DNA of 64,000 bases from Autumnicola sp041679265 (GTDB lineage: Bacteria; Bacteroidota; Bacteroidia; Flavobacteriales; Flavobacteriaceae), in the NCBI RefSeq assembly GCF_041679265.1, contig NZ_JBGFSM010000005.1, positions 186,001 to 250,000 of the forward strand. The letters are read 5' to 3'. Both the position numbers and the translations under genes were made by a program. The notes below the pieces were generated by a model. The model was not told where the DNA came from, searched no databases, and saw only the letters and a list, made by a program, of their open reading frames with translations. Below, piece by piece: positions 41,105-50,189 of the stretch. Positions within the stretch are counted from its first letter, which is position 1; every line of letters begins with the position of its first letter.

Positions 41105-42609
41105 TCTTTACTTTTTTTCCACCTAAGGTTCATAGATCGTATATAGGTAAACGGATTTTTGATCTCCTGATTTCTATAAAATTTAAGCAGTAATGATGTT
41201 TTAAAGCCTTTTATTTGTTCAGGGGTATTATATTTTAGAGCAAAAGCCATTACTGTAGGGGATGGCTTTGGCAGAGGCTCCTGAGCCTCCCATTCTTTTT
41301 TCACCTTGGTTCTTAATCCGCCAACTTTAGCTTTCAGGTGTAAAATTGCAAGATCTGGATGATAAATAATATCACATCCAAGGTTTCTTAGTTGCATACC
41401 AAAATCGGAATCTTCCCCATAAGCCTGTTCATATAAGAGCGGAAAACGGCATTTTTCTGCAAAGCAGGTTTTTACAATGCTTGTTCCTGAGCCAAAGCTC
41501 CCCCATTGTTTTATTTTAGAAAAAACAGTTTCTTCCCCTTCCTGTCTGCAGTTTATATTTAAGCAGGAAATATTTAAGCGTTGTAATTCTTTGAGAGATT
41601 TTTTTAGAAGTTCAGGTTCCAGGCGAATATCATCATCAGCAAAAAAAATCCAGTCAGATTTTACTTCTTTTAAAGCTATATTCCTGGCATTACAGGCACC
41701 AGTCTGGTGGGTAAAATGATGAATGATTTGAAAAGGCCATTCTCTTCCTTCTAAAAAGTTTAGTTCTGAGGTTGCATGCTCTTCAGGGTTTTGTTCCACC
41801 ACAATTACCTTTTTTGGAAGCAATACCTGCTCCTCCAAATCTTTCAGCACATTAAAAAGATGCTCCTTTCTGCCTATTGTGGGAATAATAACATCAATTT
41901 CTTTTGAAGCGGAATTTTCTCCTGCTGAGATAGAAATTTTTTCCAGTGCTATATTCTGCCGGAAAAATTTAGGTTTGTTTAAAGCTTTTAAAAATGCCAG
42001 GAGGGGAAATCTTTTTTCATACCAAAGATGGCAGAATAGGAGAACATATATCCAAATGCTGTTATAATGCTGACTGATAAATTTATACAATTCCTTATCC
42101 GAAGTAGTACAAACCGGAGAATTAACAGACTTGATAGTTGTTAGCGCAGGCTCCGAATAACAAAACAAACTGTTTTGCTGCCCCAGTTTCGCGATCGAAT
42201 TTAGCAGATAACCAAAATCTTCAATTCCATTAAAAAGCTCTTTAAAACAGAGCAATGCCTTGCCGTAAATGCCCCCAACATCAGTACTCATGCGCCAGCT
42301 GGGAAACCTGACTGCCCTGTTGATATTGATAAAGGGCAGCTGATCTATGTACCCGATGTCTTCTGAAATGTATATGTTTCTTACCGCGTAAGAAGCCATT
42401 ATACGCTGGTGATAAAATATGCTGTTCCACTCATCTGCACTTACCTGATCGTGAAATTCTTCTCCGCACCAGCCTACAACTTCCTCAGGAAATCTTTGGG
42501 CAACTTTCCAGAAAGCATCCACCAATCCGGATGCGGCGAGCTCCAGTTCCTGGCCTTCTTTAAGAACATGTAGAAGTTTTTTCCCTTTTTTATGGATAAG
42601 AAGAATCAT
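41074..42609 (-). CDS. Two-part glycosyltransferase family 2 protein
   Basis: A 511-residue protein. The first ~220 residues (LLIHKKGKKLLHVLK ... YISEDIGYIDQLPFININRAVRFPSWRMSTDVGG) match no family I know but resemble regions found fused to GT2 domains. Residues about 230-450 form a GT2 domain with VIIPTIGRKEHLFNVLKDLE, the DxD site FFADDDIRL and EQAYGEDSDFGMQLRNLG. The ATG at 42607-42609 is chosen because the longer frame to 42699 reads into a dispersed repeat. Confidence 0.78.
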   Translation of the reverse strand: MILLIHKKGKKLLHVLKEGQELELAASGLVDAFWKVAQRFPEEVVGWCGEEFHDQVSADEWNSIFYHQRIMASYAVRNIYISEDIGYIDQLPFININRAVRFPSWRMSTDVGGIYGKALLCFKELFNGIEDFGYLLNSIAKLGQQNSLFCYSEPALTTIKSVNSPVCTTSDKELYKFISQHYNSIWIYVLLFCHLWYEKRFPLLAFLKALNKPKFFRQNIALEKISISAGENSASKEIDVIIPTIGRKEHLFNVLKDLEEQVLLPKKVIVVEQNPEEHATSELNFLEGREWPFQIIHHFTHQTGACNARNIALKEVKSDWIFFADDDIRLEPELLKKSLKELQRLNISCLNINCRQEGEETVFSKIKQWGSFGSGTSIVKTCFAEKCRFPLLYEQAYGEDSDFGMQLRNLGCDIIYHPDLAILHLKAKVGGLRTKVKKEWEAQEPLPKPSPTVMAFALKYNTPEQIKGFKTSLLLKFYRNQEIKNPFTYIRSMNLRWKKSKEWAHQILQEK

Positions 42610-42657
42610 TGGGGTAATTAGGATTTTTCCAAAAGTAGTATTTTTTAAAATAGTACT

Positions 42658-42812
42658 CCGCCATTGCGAGCGGAGTGAAACGAAGCGAAGCAATCCCACG
42701 TGCAGAAGGCATCATCATGCTCGGAGGACGCCGCATGAGTTTGCTTCGGACTGCCGTCCTCGCAAAGACGCGTCATGAACAAGTGCGACGGACTATCGGC
42801 CTCGCAAAGACG
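42658..42812. repeat. GC-rich palindromic dispersed repeat (REP/MITE-like)
   Basis: About 155 bp bounded by CGCCATTGCGAG on the left and CTCGCAAAGACG on the right, which are inverted near-copies. Internal pieces (GCGAAGCAATCCCACG, TTTGCTTCGGACTGCC, two CCTCGCAAAGACG-like units) are again inverted or repeated. This is the widespread 'ATTGCGAGG...GAAGCAA' type of bacterial intergenic repeat. It lies between the neuB stop and the next gene of the operon and is much richer in G+C than its surroundings. Confidence 0.75.
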
Positions 42813-42815
42813 TAT

Positions 42816-43811
42816 TCACTCCAAATCATCCCAGTTCAAAAAATTCCACTGTGCCAAATCCTGTTTAAGTTTTTTCCCGATCACTTCCCTGAACCTCGCT
42901 GCTTCCATACCAAATCCTTTTGGCTTTTTCGCTTCCAGGTCTTCAAAACTGAGTACATGCCCTGCCTTTAGATCTTTATTTATCGCCAGGGATTTTTCAA
43001 AAATCTTTTTAAGATCATCAAACCCTGAATTGTCATTTTTGTTAACAGGATTATTTAAAGCTGTTTCAATATTTCTAACAGCTGACACCAGTTGCCTGAT
43101 CTCTTTAATTTCTAAAGAAGAAGCGGCATCGGGGCCAAAACTTCTCCGGTCAAAAACCGCGTGGAATTCCAGGATTTCTGCGCCTAAAGCAGCAGCAGCA
43201 ATGCAGGTTTCCGGCTTTGCAGAATGATCTGAAAATCCCACAGTAACTTTATACCTGTCCTTTAATTCACTAATCTCATTTAAACCATACTCCTCTGCGG
43301 CGGTTGGATAGGCCGTGGTACATTGTAAAATGGAATATTCAACATTCCTTTCTTTTAAAAAATCTACGGTTTCATTCAGCTCCTTAAAAGAACTCATTCC
43401 GGAAGATAGAATTACCGGCTTTCCAGTTCTGGCAATTTTTTCCAGTAACAGAAAGTTATTTACTTCCCCTGAACCTATTTTATACCGCTTCACTCTTATC
43501 CTTTCCAACAGTTCCACCGCCGCGTTGCTAAAAGGAGAGGCCAAAAACTCCACTCCTTTCTTATCGCAATGCTCTTTAAGAAGCAGCCATTCCTTGTGAG
43601 AAAATTCCATTCTTTTCCAGTAATCAAAACGTGTTTTATCCTGAGAGGAGAACTTTACTCTGAAAGGTTCATGTTCGCTACTTTCCGCTTCAGCGATATG
43701 TACCTGAAACTTTACAGCATCTACTCCTGTTTTTGCCAGGGCATCTATATAAGAAAAGGCCATTCCCAGACTTCCCTCATGGGCCTGTGCTATTTCGGCT
43801 ATGATGAACAT
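42816..43811 (-). CDS. neuB: N-acetylneuraminate (nonulosonic acid) synthase family protein
   Basis: Condenses a hexosamine with phosphoenolpyruvate to make a nonulosonic acid. The 331-residue product has the NeuB TIM-barrel opening EIAQAHEGSLGMAFSYIDAL (about 5-24), VDAVKFQVH, YKIGSGEVNN (about 116-125) and TVGFSDHSAKPE, plus a C-terminal SAF-like stretch with KDLKAGHVLSFEDLEAKKP. No CMP-transferase (NeuA) or hydrolysing epimerase (NeuC) is in the window, so product identity (sialic, legionaminic or pseudaminic-type) is open. Confidence 0.85.
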   Translation of the reverse strand: MFIIAEIAQAHEGSLGMAFSYIDALAKTGVDAVKFQVHIAEAESSEHEPFRVKFSSQDKTRFDYWKRMEFSHKEWLLLKEHCDKKGVEFLASPFSNAAVELLERIRVKRYKIGSGEVNNFLLLEKIARTGKPVILSSGMSSFKELNETVDFLKERNVEYSILQCTTAYPTAAEEYGLNEISELKDRYKVTVGFSDHSAKPETCIAAAALGAEILEFHAVFDRRSFGPDAASSLEIKEIRQLVSAVRNIETALNNPVNKNDNSGFDDLKKIFEKSLAINKDLKAGHVLSFEDLEAKKPKGFGMEAARFREVIGKKLKQDLAQWNFLNWDDLE

Positions 43812-43819
43812 TTAAAAAT

Positions 43820-44977
43820 CTATTCGTTTATATTCCTTTTTACTTCTGCTATGTACTTATCAATAATTTTCTGTTTAGAATAGTTTTCTAGATAAACCTT
43901 TCTGTTCCTTTCCCTAATCCTTAATAATTCATTCGTTTCAAGGATCTTTATTTTTTTATACTCAATTCCAAAAGATTTTTCATTATCTGCTTGGAACCAA
44001 AAATTATTATAAGTTGTTTTCAATCTTTCTTTCATTGCTCCAACTTCGGTACTTAAAATAAGTTTTCCTGCAGCCATTGCTTCAATTCCTACCAAAGGAC
44101 CTGCTTCTGTAATGGAGGGGATAATGATGCAATCGGATTCTTTATAAACTTTTGATATTTTACTATTATCAATCGCTCCCGTTATAATAATGTTTTTATA
44201 ATTAGCGGTAAGTTGAATAATTTCTGGCAATAGTGGTCCTTCTCCAACTATTGTCAATTTATCATCTGGGAAACTAAATTTTGTAAAAAAACGAATTAAA
44301 TTAATGATATTCTTCTCTGGACTTAGCCGTGCTAAAACGGTAAAATTTTTTGGCTTAGTAGTCTGCATTTTAATTTTAAGTAGTTCTTCTTCATTCATGG
44401 CAGTCTGATCGATGATAGTAAAATTATTATCAATTAAAGAATGATGCAGCTTATTTGCATTTTTATAAGAATGATGAATATAAATGCTTACTTTTTTAAG
44501 ATGTGCCAAATTTAGTCCTTCTTTAATCTCTCCTGTAGTTCTAAATAAAATAGGAATATTATAAGCATATGCGATTTCGATAATTTCCCTTGTTCGTAAG
44601 GTATGAAGATGAGCAAAAATCAATACAAGATCATAATCTTTTATAATATTGTCTAATACCTTCTTTTCATTTTTTTTAATTAAACTAGAAGTAAACCTGT
44701 TATTTACATAATAGTAAATTGGATTTTTTTTTCGGTTTCTAATATAACTTACAAAAGTGAATGGCCTGAGAAGCCAATACTTTTGCCATATAAATTGTTT
44801 AAGTGTATCAACTTTTAAGTTGTCATCAAAACTGTATAATTGAGACTCGCGGGAAAGGTTAGCTGTTGAGAATACCTGAACAGCAAACTCTTTTTTTAAT
44901 TCACTTGCAATAAAGCCAGCTTCAAGTTCTCTACCGCCCTTATCTTCAAATGGACCTGTTATAAGAATTCTATTCAT
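43820..44977 (-). CDS. Glycosyltransferase family 4
   Basis: A 385-residue GT-B protein with an N-terminal RILITGPFEDKGGRELEAGFIASEL (about 3-27), LARLSPEKNIINLIRFF (about 218-234), GEGPLLPEIIQL, and donor motif SITEAGPLVGIEAMAAGKLILSTEVGAMKE (about 294-323). From here to the right end of the locus the DNA looks more AT-rich. It overlaps the previous gene by one base and is 8 nt before neuB. Confidence 0.87.
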   Translation of the reverse strand: MNRILITGPFEDKGGRELEAGFIASELKKEFAVQVFSTANLSRESQLYSFDDNLKVDTLKQFIWQKYWLLRPFTFVSYIRNRKKNPIYYYVNNRFTSSLIKKNEKKVLDNIIKDYDLVLIFAHLHTLRTREIIEIAYAYNIPILFRTTGEIKEGLNLAHLKKVSIYIHHSYKNANKLHHSLIDNNFTIIDQTAMNEEELLKIKMQTTKPKNFTVLARLSPEKNIINLIRFFTKFSFPDDKLTIVGEGPLLPEIIQLTANYKNIIITGAIDNSKISKVYKESDCIIIPSITEAGPLVGIEAMAAGKLILSTEVGAMKERLKTTYNNFWFQADNEKSFGIEYKKIKILETNELLRIRERNRKVYLENYSKQKIIDKYIAEVKRNINE

Positions 44978-45957
44978 TAGCGATAGAAAATTTTAAAAGC
45001 CTTCTTTAGAAGATATTTTTTTAATTTATAGACTTTGCTATCATTTTCATTTGTTTTCCTGAAATTAAATAAAGAATCTCCGTAATTGTAATCGGCATTA
45101 AGGCCAATTTCATTTTCCAGCTTTTCATACATCCATTCTTCCACTTCATTCCCCATGTGGTATGCATAATTGTTATAAGTCCCTAGTCTCATTAATCCGG
45201 CTTTATCGATTGGTTCATCTATATATCTATATTCCGAATCCCCACCAACTAAAGTTAATGACGGATTAAAAGGAACAGTTTCAAAAAGAATTCCTCTTTT
45301 TAAAGTTAATACCTGATGGCCACTTCCTACGATAGCTTTTACTGAATTGGATTCAATAAATGGCCAGTTTATATTATTATCTTTTTCATTATTCCAGTTT
45401 ATACTGGTCAAATATTTATTATGTTCCTCGTAATTCTCTGGAATTGGCTTATAATAGTACTTTACTTTTCTAAATAAGATTTTTCCCAATGTAGAACTCG
45501 TGCCATAATATAAACCATGTCTAAAGGGAATTGGAGAAACAGAACCAACATTTTTGAAGGCTTTAAAAACCTGCATAGTTGCTCGATTCCAACCTATTGT
45601 GAAGAGAATGTCTGAATCAGACAAAGTGATATAATCTTCCCTGGAACCTCTGGCTGCTCCAATAACAGCATCTATTTTACCAATATTAGTTCTATGATGT
45701 ATTATTGTATCAATATCTTGATGCGCATAAGAATGCAACAATTCAAAAACTGCTTTGCAAGAGCCATTATTTACAACGGTAATTTTGTAAGTATTATCGT
45801 TTGCTTTTATTAACGAATCTAAGCACATTTTTAAAACTTCTAAGGAATTAGCGTAATATCCTTGAAGTTTTGGAATATAAGTAACTACAACAACGCGATG
45901 TTGTATAGTAAGGTGAAGTTTTTTAGTTTTTTTCTGAGGGTTAGAGCCGCTTCTCAT
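44977..45957 (-). CDS. Glycosyltransferase family 2
   Basis: The 326-residue product has the GT-A core VVVVTYIPKLQGYYANSLEVLKMCLDSL (about 22-49), DTIIHHRTNIGKIDAVIGAARG, DSDILFTIGWNRA (about 116-128) as the metal site, and a C-terminal VGGDSEYRYIDEPIDKAG acceptor segment. The start ATG overlaps the stop of the upstream gene by 4 nt (ATGA-type), pointing to translational coupling. Confidence 0.82.
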   Translation of the reverse strand: MRSGSNPQKKTKKLHLTIQHRVVVVTYIPKLQGYYANSLEVLKMCLDSLIKANDNTYKITVVNNGSCKAVFELLHSYAHQDIDTIIHHRTNIGKIDAVIGAARGSREDYITLSDSDILFTIGWNRATMQVFKAFKNVGSVSPIPFRHGLYYGTSSTLGKILFRKVKYYYKPIPENYEEHNKYLTSINWNNEKDNNINWPFIESNSVKAIVGSGHQVLTLKRGILFETVPFNPSLTLVGGDSEYRYIDEPIDKAGLMRLGTYNNYAYHMGNEVEEWMYEKLENEIGLNADYNYGDSLFNFRKTNENDSKVYKLKKYLLKKAFKIFYR

Positions 45958-46592
45958 TTTTTATCAAGCTTGGATTGCAAACTAAAAATAGATTGGTTAC
46001 GCCATTCTTTATATTCCAGAATCTTATAATTATATTTATCGAACATTTTTTCAAGTTCTTTTTTTGGATAATCACTAAGCCAGCCCCTGTCTAATCTTGG
46101 CGCATTGGAAATATCGCTACAGGCATAAGAAAGCACAATGTTTTCAATATGATAAGACATTTTTAAAATCACTTTTTCTATATCGTAAACATATTCCAGT
46201 ACCCCACTAAAAACTGCGGTATTATATTTACTTAGATCAATTTGTATATTTTGATTCAAATCACACTCAATAACTCCCGGATGACGTGCAATTAAATCTG
46301 AAGCCTGATAAGTACAATTTTCAGGAAGTCTTGATTTTAGGCTCATCTTTCCCGCACCAAATTCAATTACTTTTGAATTTGGTTCTATTAAAGATGCCAT
46401 CATAAAGGTTCTCTCATCCCAACTTGCATCAAGCTCTTGCAAATTTTCCCATCGTTTTAAATCGCTATGACCTAAATTTCTAAGAGCTATGGTTTTTTTT
46501 CTTCTGTTAATCGTACGAATTCGCTCCAACCCGCTTTTAATTTGATTACGAGAGAAAAAATATATCTTTTTAAAAATGCTAATTGTGGGCAT
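45954..46592 (-). CDS. Methyltransferase-like protein
   Basis: A 212-residue protein with the SAM-binding-like segment KVIEFGAGKMSLKSRLPENC (about 78-97), YQASDLIARHPG and YNTAVFSGVLEYVYDIEKVI (about 127-146), following the class I order, though motif I is imperfect (FGAGK for the usual GxGxG). A strongly basic N terminus (RNQIKSGLERIRTINRRKK) precedes it. Its role in the locus is unknown. Confidence 0.65.
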   Translation of the reverse strand: MPTISIFKKIYFFSRNQIKSGLERIRTINRRKKTIALRNLGHSDLKRWENLQELDASWDERTFMMASLIEPNSKVIEFGAGKMSLKSRLPENCTYQASDLIARHPGVIECDLNQNIQIDLSKYNTAVFSGVLEYVYDIEKVILKMSYHIENIVLSYACSDISNAPRLDRGWLSDYPKKELEKMFDKYNYKILEYKEWRNQSIFSLQSKLDKK

Positions 46593-46599
46593 TATTAAT

Positions 46600-47688
46600 T
46601 TATAGTTTGATCTTAAAAACTATCGTTTTTAGGTCGGGGGTAACTTCATAGGAGTAATTATAGTCCCTATATTCAAAAATGATCTTTTTTAAAATAATAT
46701 CGCTGACCTCCTTAAGAGAAATATAAATCTGAGATTGTTTTCCTATTCTTTTTTTTACTATATGTTTCAAACTACTAAAATAATCTGCTTCAGAAACCTG
46801 AACCTGTAGGATCTTATTCTTATAGTATTTGATTCCTTCATTCATAAAATGTTCAACTACAGCGGCGATGTTTTCAAGATGTACTATAGCTTCAGGAAAA
46901 TTTAATTCATCAGCTTCCTGCTTTTCAAAAGCGTTCCCCCAGAACGATTGAGAAACAGGTTTTATAATATTATTTCTTAAGTTATTAAAATAATGCTGTT
47001 GATTTATTCTCATAGCATTTTTTAGCCTAGGATTAAATGTTAGTGCCTTCTGCTCTGAATTTTGAAAAGATTGATGCCAATTATGATAAAAGTATATATC
47101 TTTTAATTTAATCTCATGATATCCAGCATTTCTAATTCGTGCATAAAGATCGACATCCTCAGCGCCATAGAAATGAAAAAACTCATCATAGCCAGAAACT
47201 TTATAAAAAGCATCCTTAGGAGCGAGAATCATTCCGTTTACATCTCCAGTTCTGTCATGTTTAAGCAAATCAAAATCTTTAATTTCGTAAACTTTCTTTG
47301 AATTTTTTCGGTTCAAATAAGCCATTCTAAACAGATAAAAAGTATCTGAAGAAATTTTATCTTCCAAATATGATGTTGCTTGTGAAGAAAAGAGCAAATC
47401 TATATCTGCAATAAAAATATTATTAGTAGTGGAATTTTTTATTCCGAAATTCAGAGCCCTACTCTTATTCCATAATTTTTGTGAGGTATGAAGATAAAAA
47501 TAACAGCAAAAATCAAATTCTTTAAGTATATACTCAACCTGAGTAGAGATAGATTCTTCACTTCCATAATCTACAAAAATAACTTCAAAATTCTGAAGGT
47601 ACTGCTTATGAAGAGAATCTAATGAAAGCTTTACCCTCTCTAAATCCCTGTCTCGAAAAGCATATATAATACTGAGTTTTTTATCCAT
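46600..47688 (-). CDS. Glycosyltransferase family 2 with galactosyltransferase-like C-terminal half
   Basis: The 362-residue product begins LSIIYAFRDRDLERVKLSLDSL (about 4-25), shows the metal site NIFIADIDLLFSS (about 91-103), and has DVNGMILAPKDAFYKVSGYDEFFHFYGAEDVDLYARIRNAGY (about 148-190), the Glyco_transf_7C-type segment with GAEDxDL. The C-terminal ~100 residues are unassigned. It overlaps the next upstream gene by 8 nt. Confidence 0.85.
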   Translation of the reverse strand: MDKKLSIIYAFRDRDLERVKLSLDSLHKQYLQNFEVIFVDYGSEESISTQVEYILKEFDFCCYFYLHTSQKLWNKSRALNFGIKNSTTNNIFIADIDLLFSSQATSYLEDKISSDTFYLFRMAYLNRKNSKKVYEIKDFDLLKHDRTGDVNGMILAPKDAFYKVSGYDEFFHFYGAEDVDLYARIRNAGYHEIKLKDIYFYHNWHQSFQNSEQKALTFNPRLKNAMRINQQHYFNNLRNNIIKPVSQSFWGNAFEKQEADELNFPEAIVHLENIAAVVEHFMNEGIKYYKNKILQVQVSEADYFSSLKHIVKKRIGKQSQIYISLKEVSDIILKKIIFEYRDYNYSYEVTPDLKTIVFKIKL

Positions 47689-48838
47689 TTATTGAAATTA
47701 CCTCGCTTTCCACTTTATTATATTTCTCAAGAACTTTCTTCTTAACATAGCTTCTTTCAAGCTTAGGCCTTATTTTTTCCTGATTGTAACTGTAAGCCCT
47801 ATTAAGAACTTCTATATCTCCCAGGCTTCTTATTATTAAGTCAGATATTGATTCCAGATCCAAAGGATCTTCTATTAAGAAGCCATTCAATCTATCCTCA
47901 ATAATCTCAGCGGTAGCTCCACCAGGATTGGACTGGATTGGAAAAGCACCTGAAATTATTGCTTCCAGCAATGTATTAGGCATTCCATCTGAAATACTGT
48001 TGCCAATGTATATTCTAGATCGCTCCATGAGGTCCATGACTTCTCTTCTACCAATATTCCCGAAAATAGCAAAATTAGACCAGTTTGTCATACCGGATTC
48101 TTCTGCATAGACTACTACCTGGGAATCTGCTCCAAAAATTATAATTTCAAAACTATCAAGTTTTTCCCGTAAATTCTGAAGTACCTTTAGAACGGGAATA
48201 CATTCACCAAATAAATCCTGATAGCCCTTAACAAGAATAGCATTTCTTTCTTTAGGCATCAGAAGCTTTTTATTTTTATCAAGCTCGTACCCGCCTCCCC
48301 CAGGGAAATCCCCAAGAAACTCTCCTTGAAAACTATATTTCAAGGCGATATGATAATCTCTTTTACAATCAGCAAACATATAATCTACGTATGGCAGAAC
48401 ATTTTTAATATCCTTTAAATATGCTATTTCATTCTGAAAATAATATAGATCATTTCCCCAAGCAGAATAAATCCATCTTACTTCAGGATACTTCTTCATA
48501 ACATTAAGAATTGGGGCACAGGCAGAAAATAAAACGAAACTTTGTACTACATCAGGTTTAAACTCAACCAACTTTTCTTCAAAAATTTCCGCAAGTTTCT
48601 TTTCAAATATTTCACTTAAAACGTTATAAGCATAATTAAAATTCTTTTTTAAAAACTGTCTGCCTGGATAGTCAAATTTTCTTTTCCAATTTACGGTTTG
48701 TTGAACCCATTCTATTTTTTCTACTTTTTTACCATTATCAAATACATCTATCCAAAGCACTTCATGATGAGAAGCCTTGAGTTGATCCACCCAATTGAAA
48801 AAATGATTAGCAAACATGGAAACCATCAATATTTTCAT
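47681..48838 (-). CDS. Glycosyltransferase family 4 with a small internal duplication
   Basis: A 385-residue GT-B enzyme: KILMVSMFANHFFNWVDQL at the start, WIYSAWGNDLYYFQ (about 122-135) in the acceptor half, and NSISDGMPNTLLEAIISGAFPIQSNPGGATAEII (about 287-320) as donor site. Residues about 85-101 contain EIFEKKLA followed by EIFEEKLV, an 8-residue in-frame tandem duplication. A 4-nt overlap links it to the gene upstream. Confidence 0.86.
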   Translation of the reverse strand: MKILMVSMFANHFFNWVDQLKASHHEVLWIDVFDNGKKVEKIEWVQQTVNWKRKFDYPGRQFLKKNFNYAYNVLSEIFEKKLAEIFEEKLVEFKPDVVQSFVLFSACAPILNVMKKYPEVRWIYSAWGNDLYYFQNEIAYLKDIKNVLPYVDYMFADCKRDYHIALKYSFQGEFLGDFPGGGGYELDKNKKLLMPKERNAILVKGYQDLFGECIPVLKVLQNLREKLDSFEIIIFGADSQVVVYAEESGMTNWSNFAIFGNIGRREVMDLMERSRIYIGNSISDGMPNTLLEAIISGAFPIQSNPGGATAEIIEDRLNGFLIEDPLDLESISDLIIRSLGDIEVLNRAYSYNQEKIRPKLERSYVKKKVLEKYNKVESEVISING

Positions 48839-50079
48839 CTACTTAAATTTTGAATCGCTTTTTTCAAATATGCAGAGGATAGATATTTCTCCAAGTCCTT
48901 TCTATTGAGTTTCATATTTTTCGGAGATCCTTTCCACAAAAGATATAATTTTTCCAAAAGATTTGTGATTCGTTCCTGATCCTCTACTCTGGACCAATAG
49001 GTATAATCATCTCCTAATAGTCTTTTAGATTCACTCAAGTCAGGTCCTAATAACAGAATAGGTCTATCAGCCTTAACACAATGTGGAAATTTTCCTGGCA
49101 AAAATGGACTTATGTCCGATTTTGCTTCTAGGATCACATTTACTGAAGATAGTTCCTGCATTTTTTGCACCTGAACAAAAGGCAATCCTTTCGGAAAAAA
49201 ATGGATATTTTCATTATTTGAGGATATTTTTTTCAAAAATATTTCGTGTACAGAACTGTTACCGGCAAAAATGAGGTTTACTTTATTTGAAGCTGAAGGA
49301 TATTTTTTTAGAAATATGAGAAATGATTTAACTAAAGGTTCGGGATCGCGAGGTTCCAATAAGGTCCCTGCATGCAAAATATTAAATTTAGAAGAATCAA
49401 AAAATTCCGGCAACTCTACCTCCCTGTTTTTTTGATTTGAAATTTGATGCGGAATTATAATCCCAGATCTTAAAAATTCCGAGAAGTAACTTCCCATCCA
49501 TTTCATTAAAAGTTCTGAAGGAAAAGCCGAAAATGCGGCCCTTTCAGAAATCTCTTTTACAAATTGCCATTTTTTAAATTGTCCTGGTTCCACCCAGGCA
49601 AAAGGAGGAGGATATAGATGCATGGGATAAGGATCATGCATGTATGCAATCCATTTACTATGTAACTCAGGAATTTTTAATAATGCCTGATGTGGTCTAA
49701 AACTACCTCCTTTACTCAAAGTAAGGATATAATGAGGAATAAAACCTTCAATTTCCCGGATACTTTCAGCAATACTGTCCCTGTCGTTTAAAAGCGTAAA
49801 GGAGAAACCAAATAAATTTTCTAATAAGCAGTGTAAATCAATTTTCAGATCTTTGCGCAGCCTTCTTTCTATTCGGCTTAAAAAGAAATTTAAACTTCTT
49901 CTATTTTCCTTTATGGCAAAACATGGAATATCAGTTAACTTTATCTCCTGGCGGGTATAGTGATATACCATTAGCTCAAATCCGGCTTGGTGCAGATTTT
50001 TAATAAGGGCCACATTTGCCTTGGAGCCACTACTATCCTCTACATTTATAGATTCTGCTATAACAAGTATTTTTTCCAA
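48835..50079 (-). CDS. Glycosyltransferase, GT-B type
   Basis: The 414-residue product starts EKILVIAESINVEDSSGSKANVALIKNLHQAG (about 2-33), has YMHDPYPMHLYPPPFAW (about 144-160) and FNILHAGTLLEPRDPEPLVKSF (about 233-254). The donor-site Glu region is weaker than in the GT4 genes nearby (SPFLPGKFPHCVKADRPILLLGPDLSE). It fits a widespread Bacteroidota group of surface-polysaccharide glycosyltransferases. A 110-nt spacer separates it from the next gene upstream. Confidence 0.75.
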   Translation of the reverse strand: MEKILVIAESINVEDSSGSKANVALIKNLHQAGFELMVYHYTRQEIKLTDIPCFAIKENRRSLNFFLSRIERRLRKDLKIDLHCLLENLFGFSFTLLNDRDSIAESIREIEGFIPHYILTLSKGGSFRPHQALLKIPELHSKWIAYMHDPYPMHLYPPPFAWVEPGQFKKWQFVKEISERAAFSAFPSELLMKWMGSYFSEFLRSGIIIPHQISNQKNREVELPEFFDSSKFNILHAGTLLEPRDPEPLVKSFLIFLKKYPSASNKVNLIFAGNSSVHEIFLKKISSNNENIHFFPKGLPFVQVQKMQELSSVNVILEAKSDISPFLPGKFPHCVKADRPILLLGPDLSESKRLLGDDYTYWSRVEDQERITNLLEKLYLLWKGSPKNMKLNRKDLEKYLSSAYLKKAIQNLSR

Positions 50080-50189
50080 GAAATAAAATTTGTGTAAAAC
50101 TAATATTATCCACCTAACTCAGACTACTCTTTTTTCAATTTAATTAGATTTATCAAAGGACTTCCAAAATTTAAATTTATTTTTATTTT

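Noticed and set aside
42610..42699. 30-residue N-terminal extension of the GT2 protein
   Set aside because: Most of it is coded by the GC-rich dispersed repeat; an ATG at 42607-42609 gives a sensible start.
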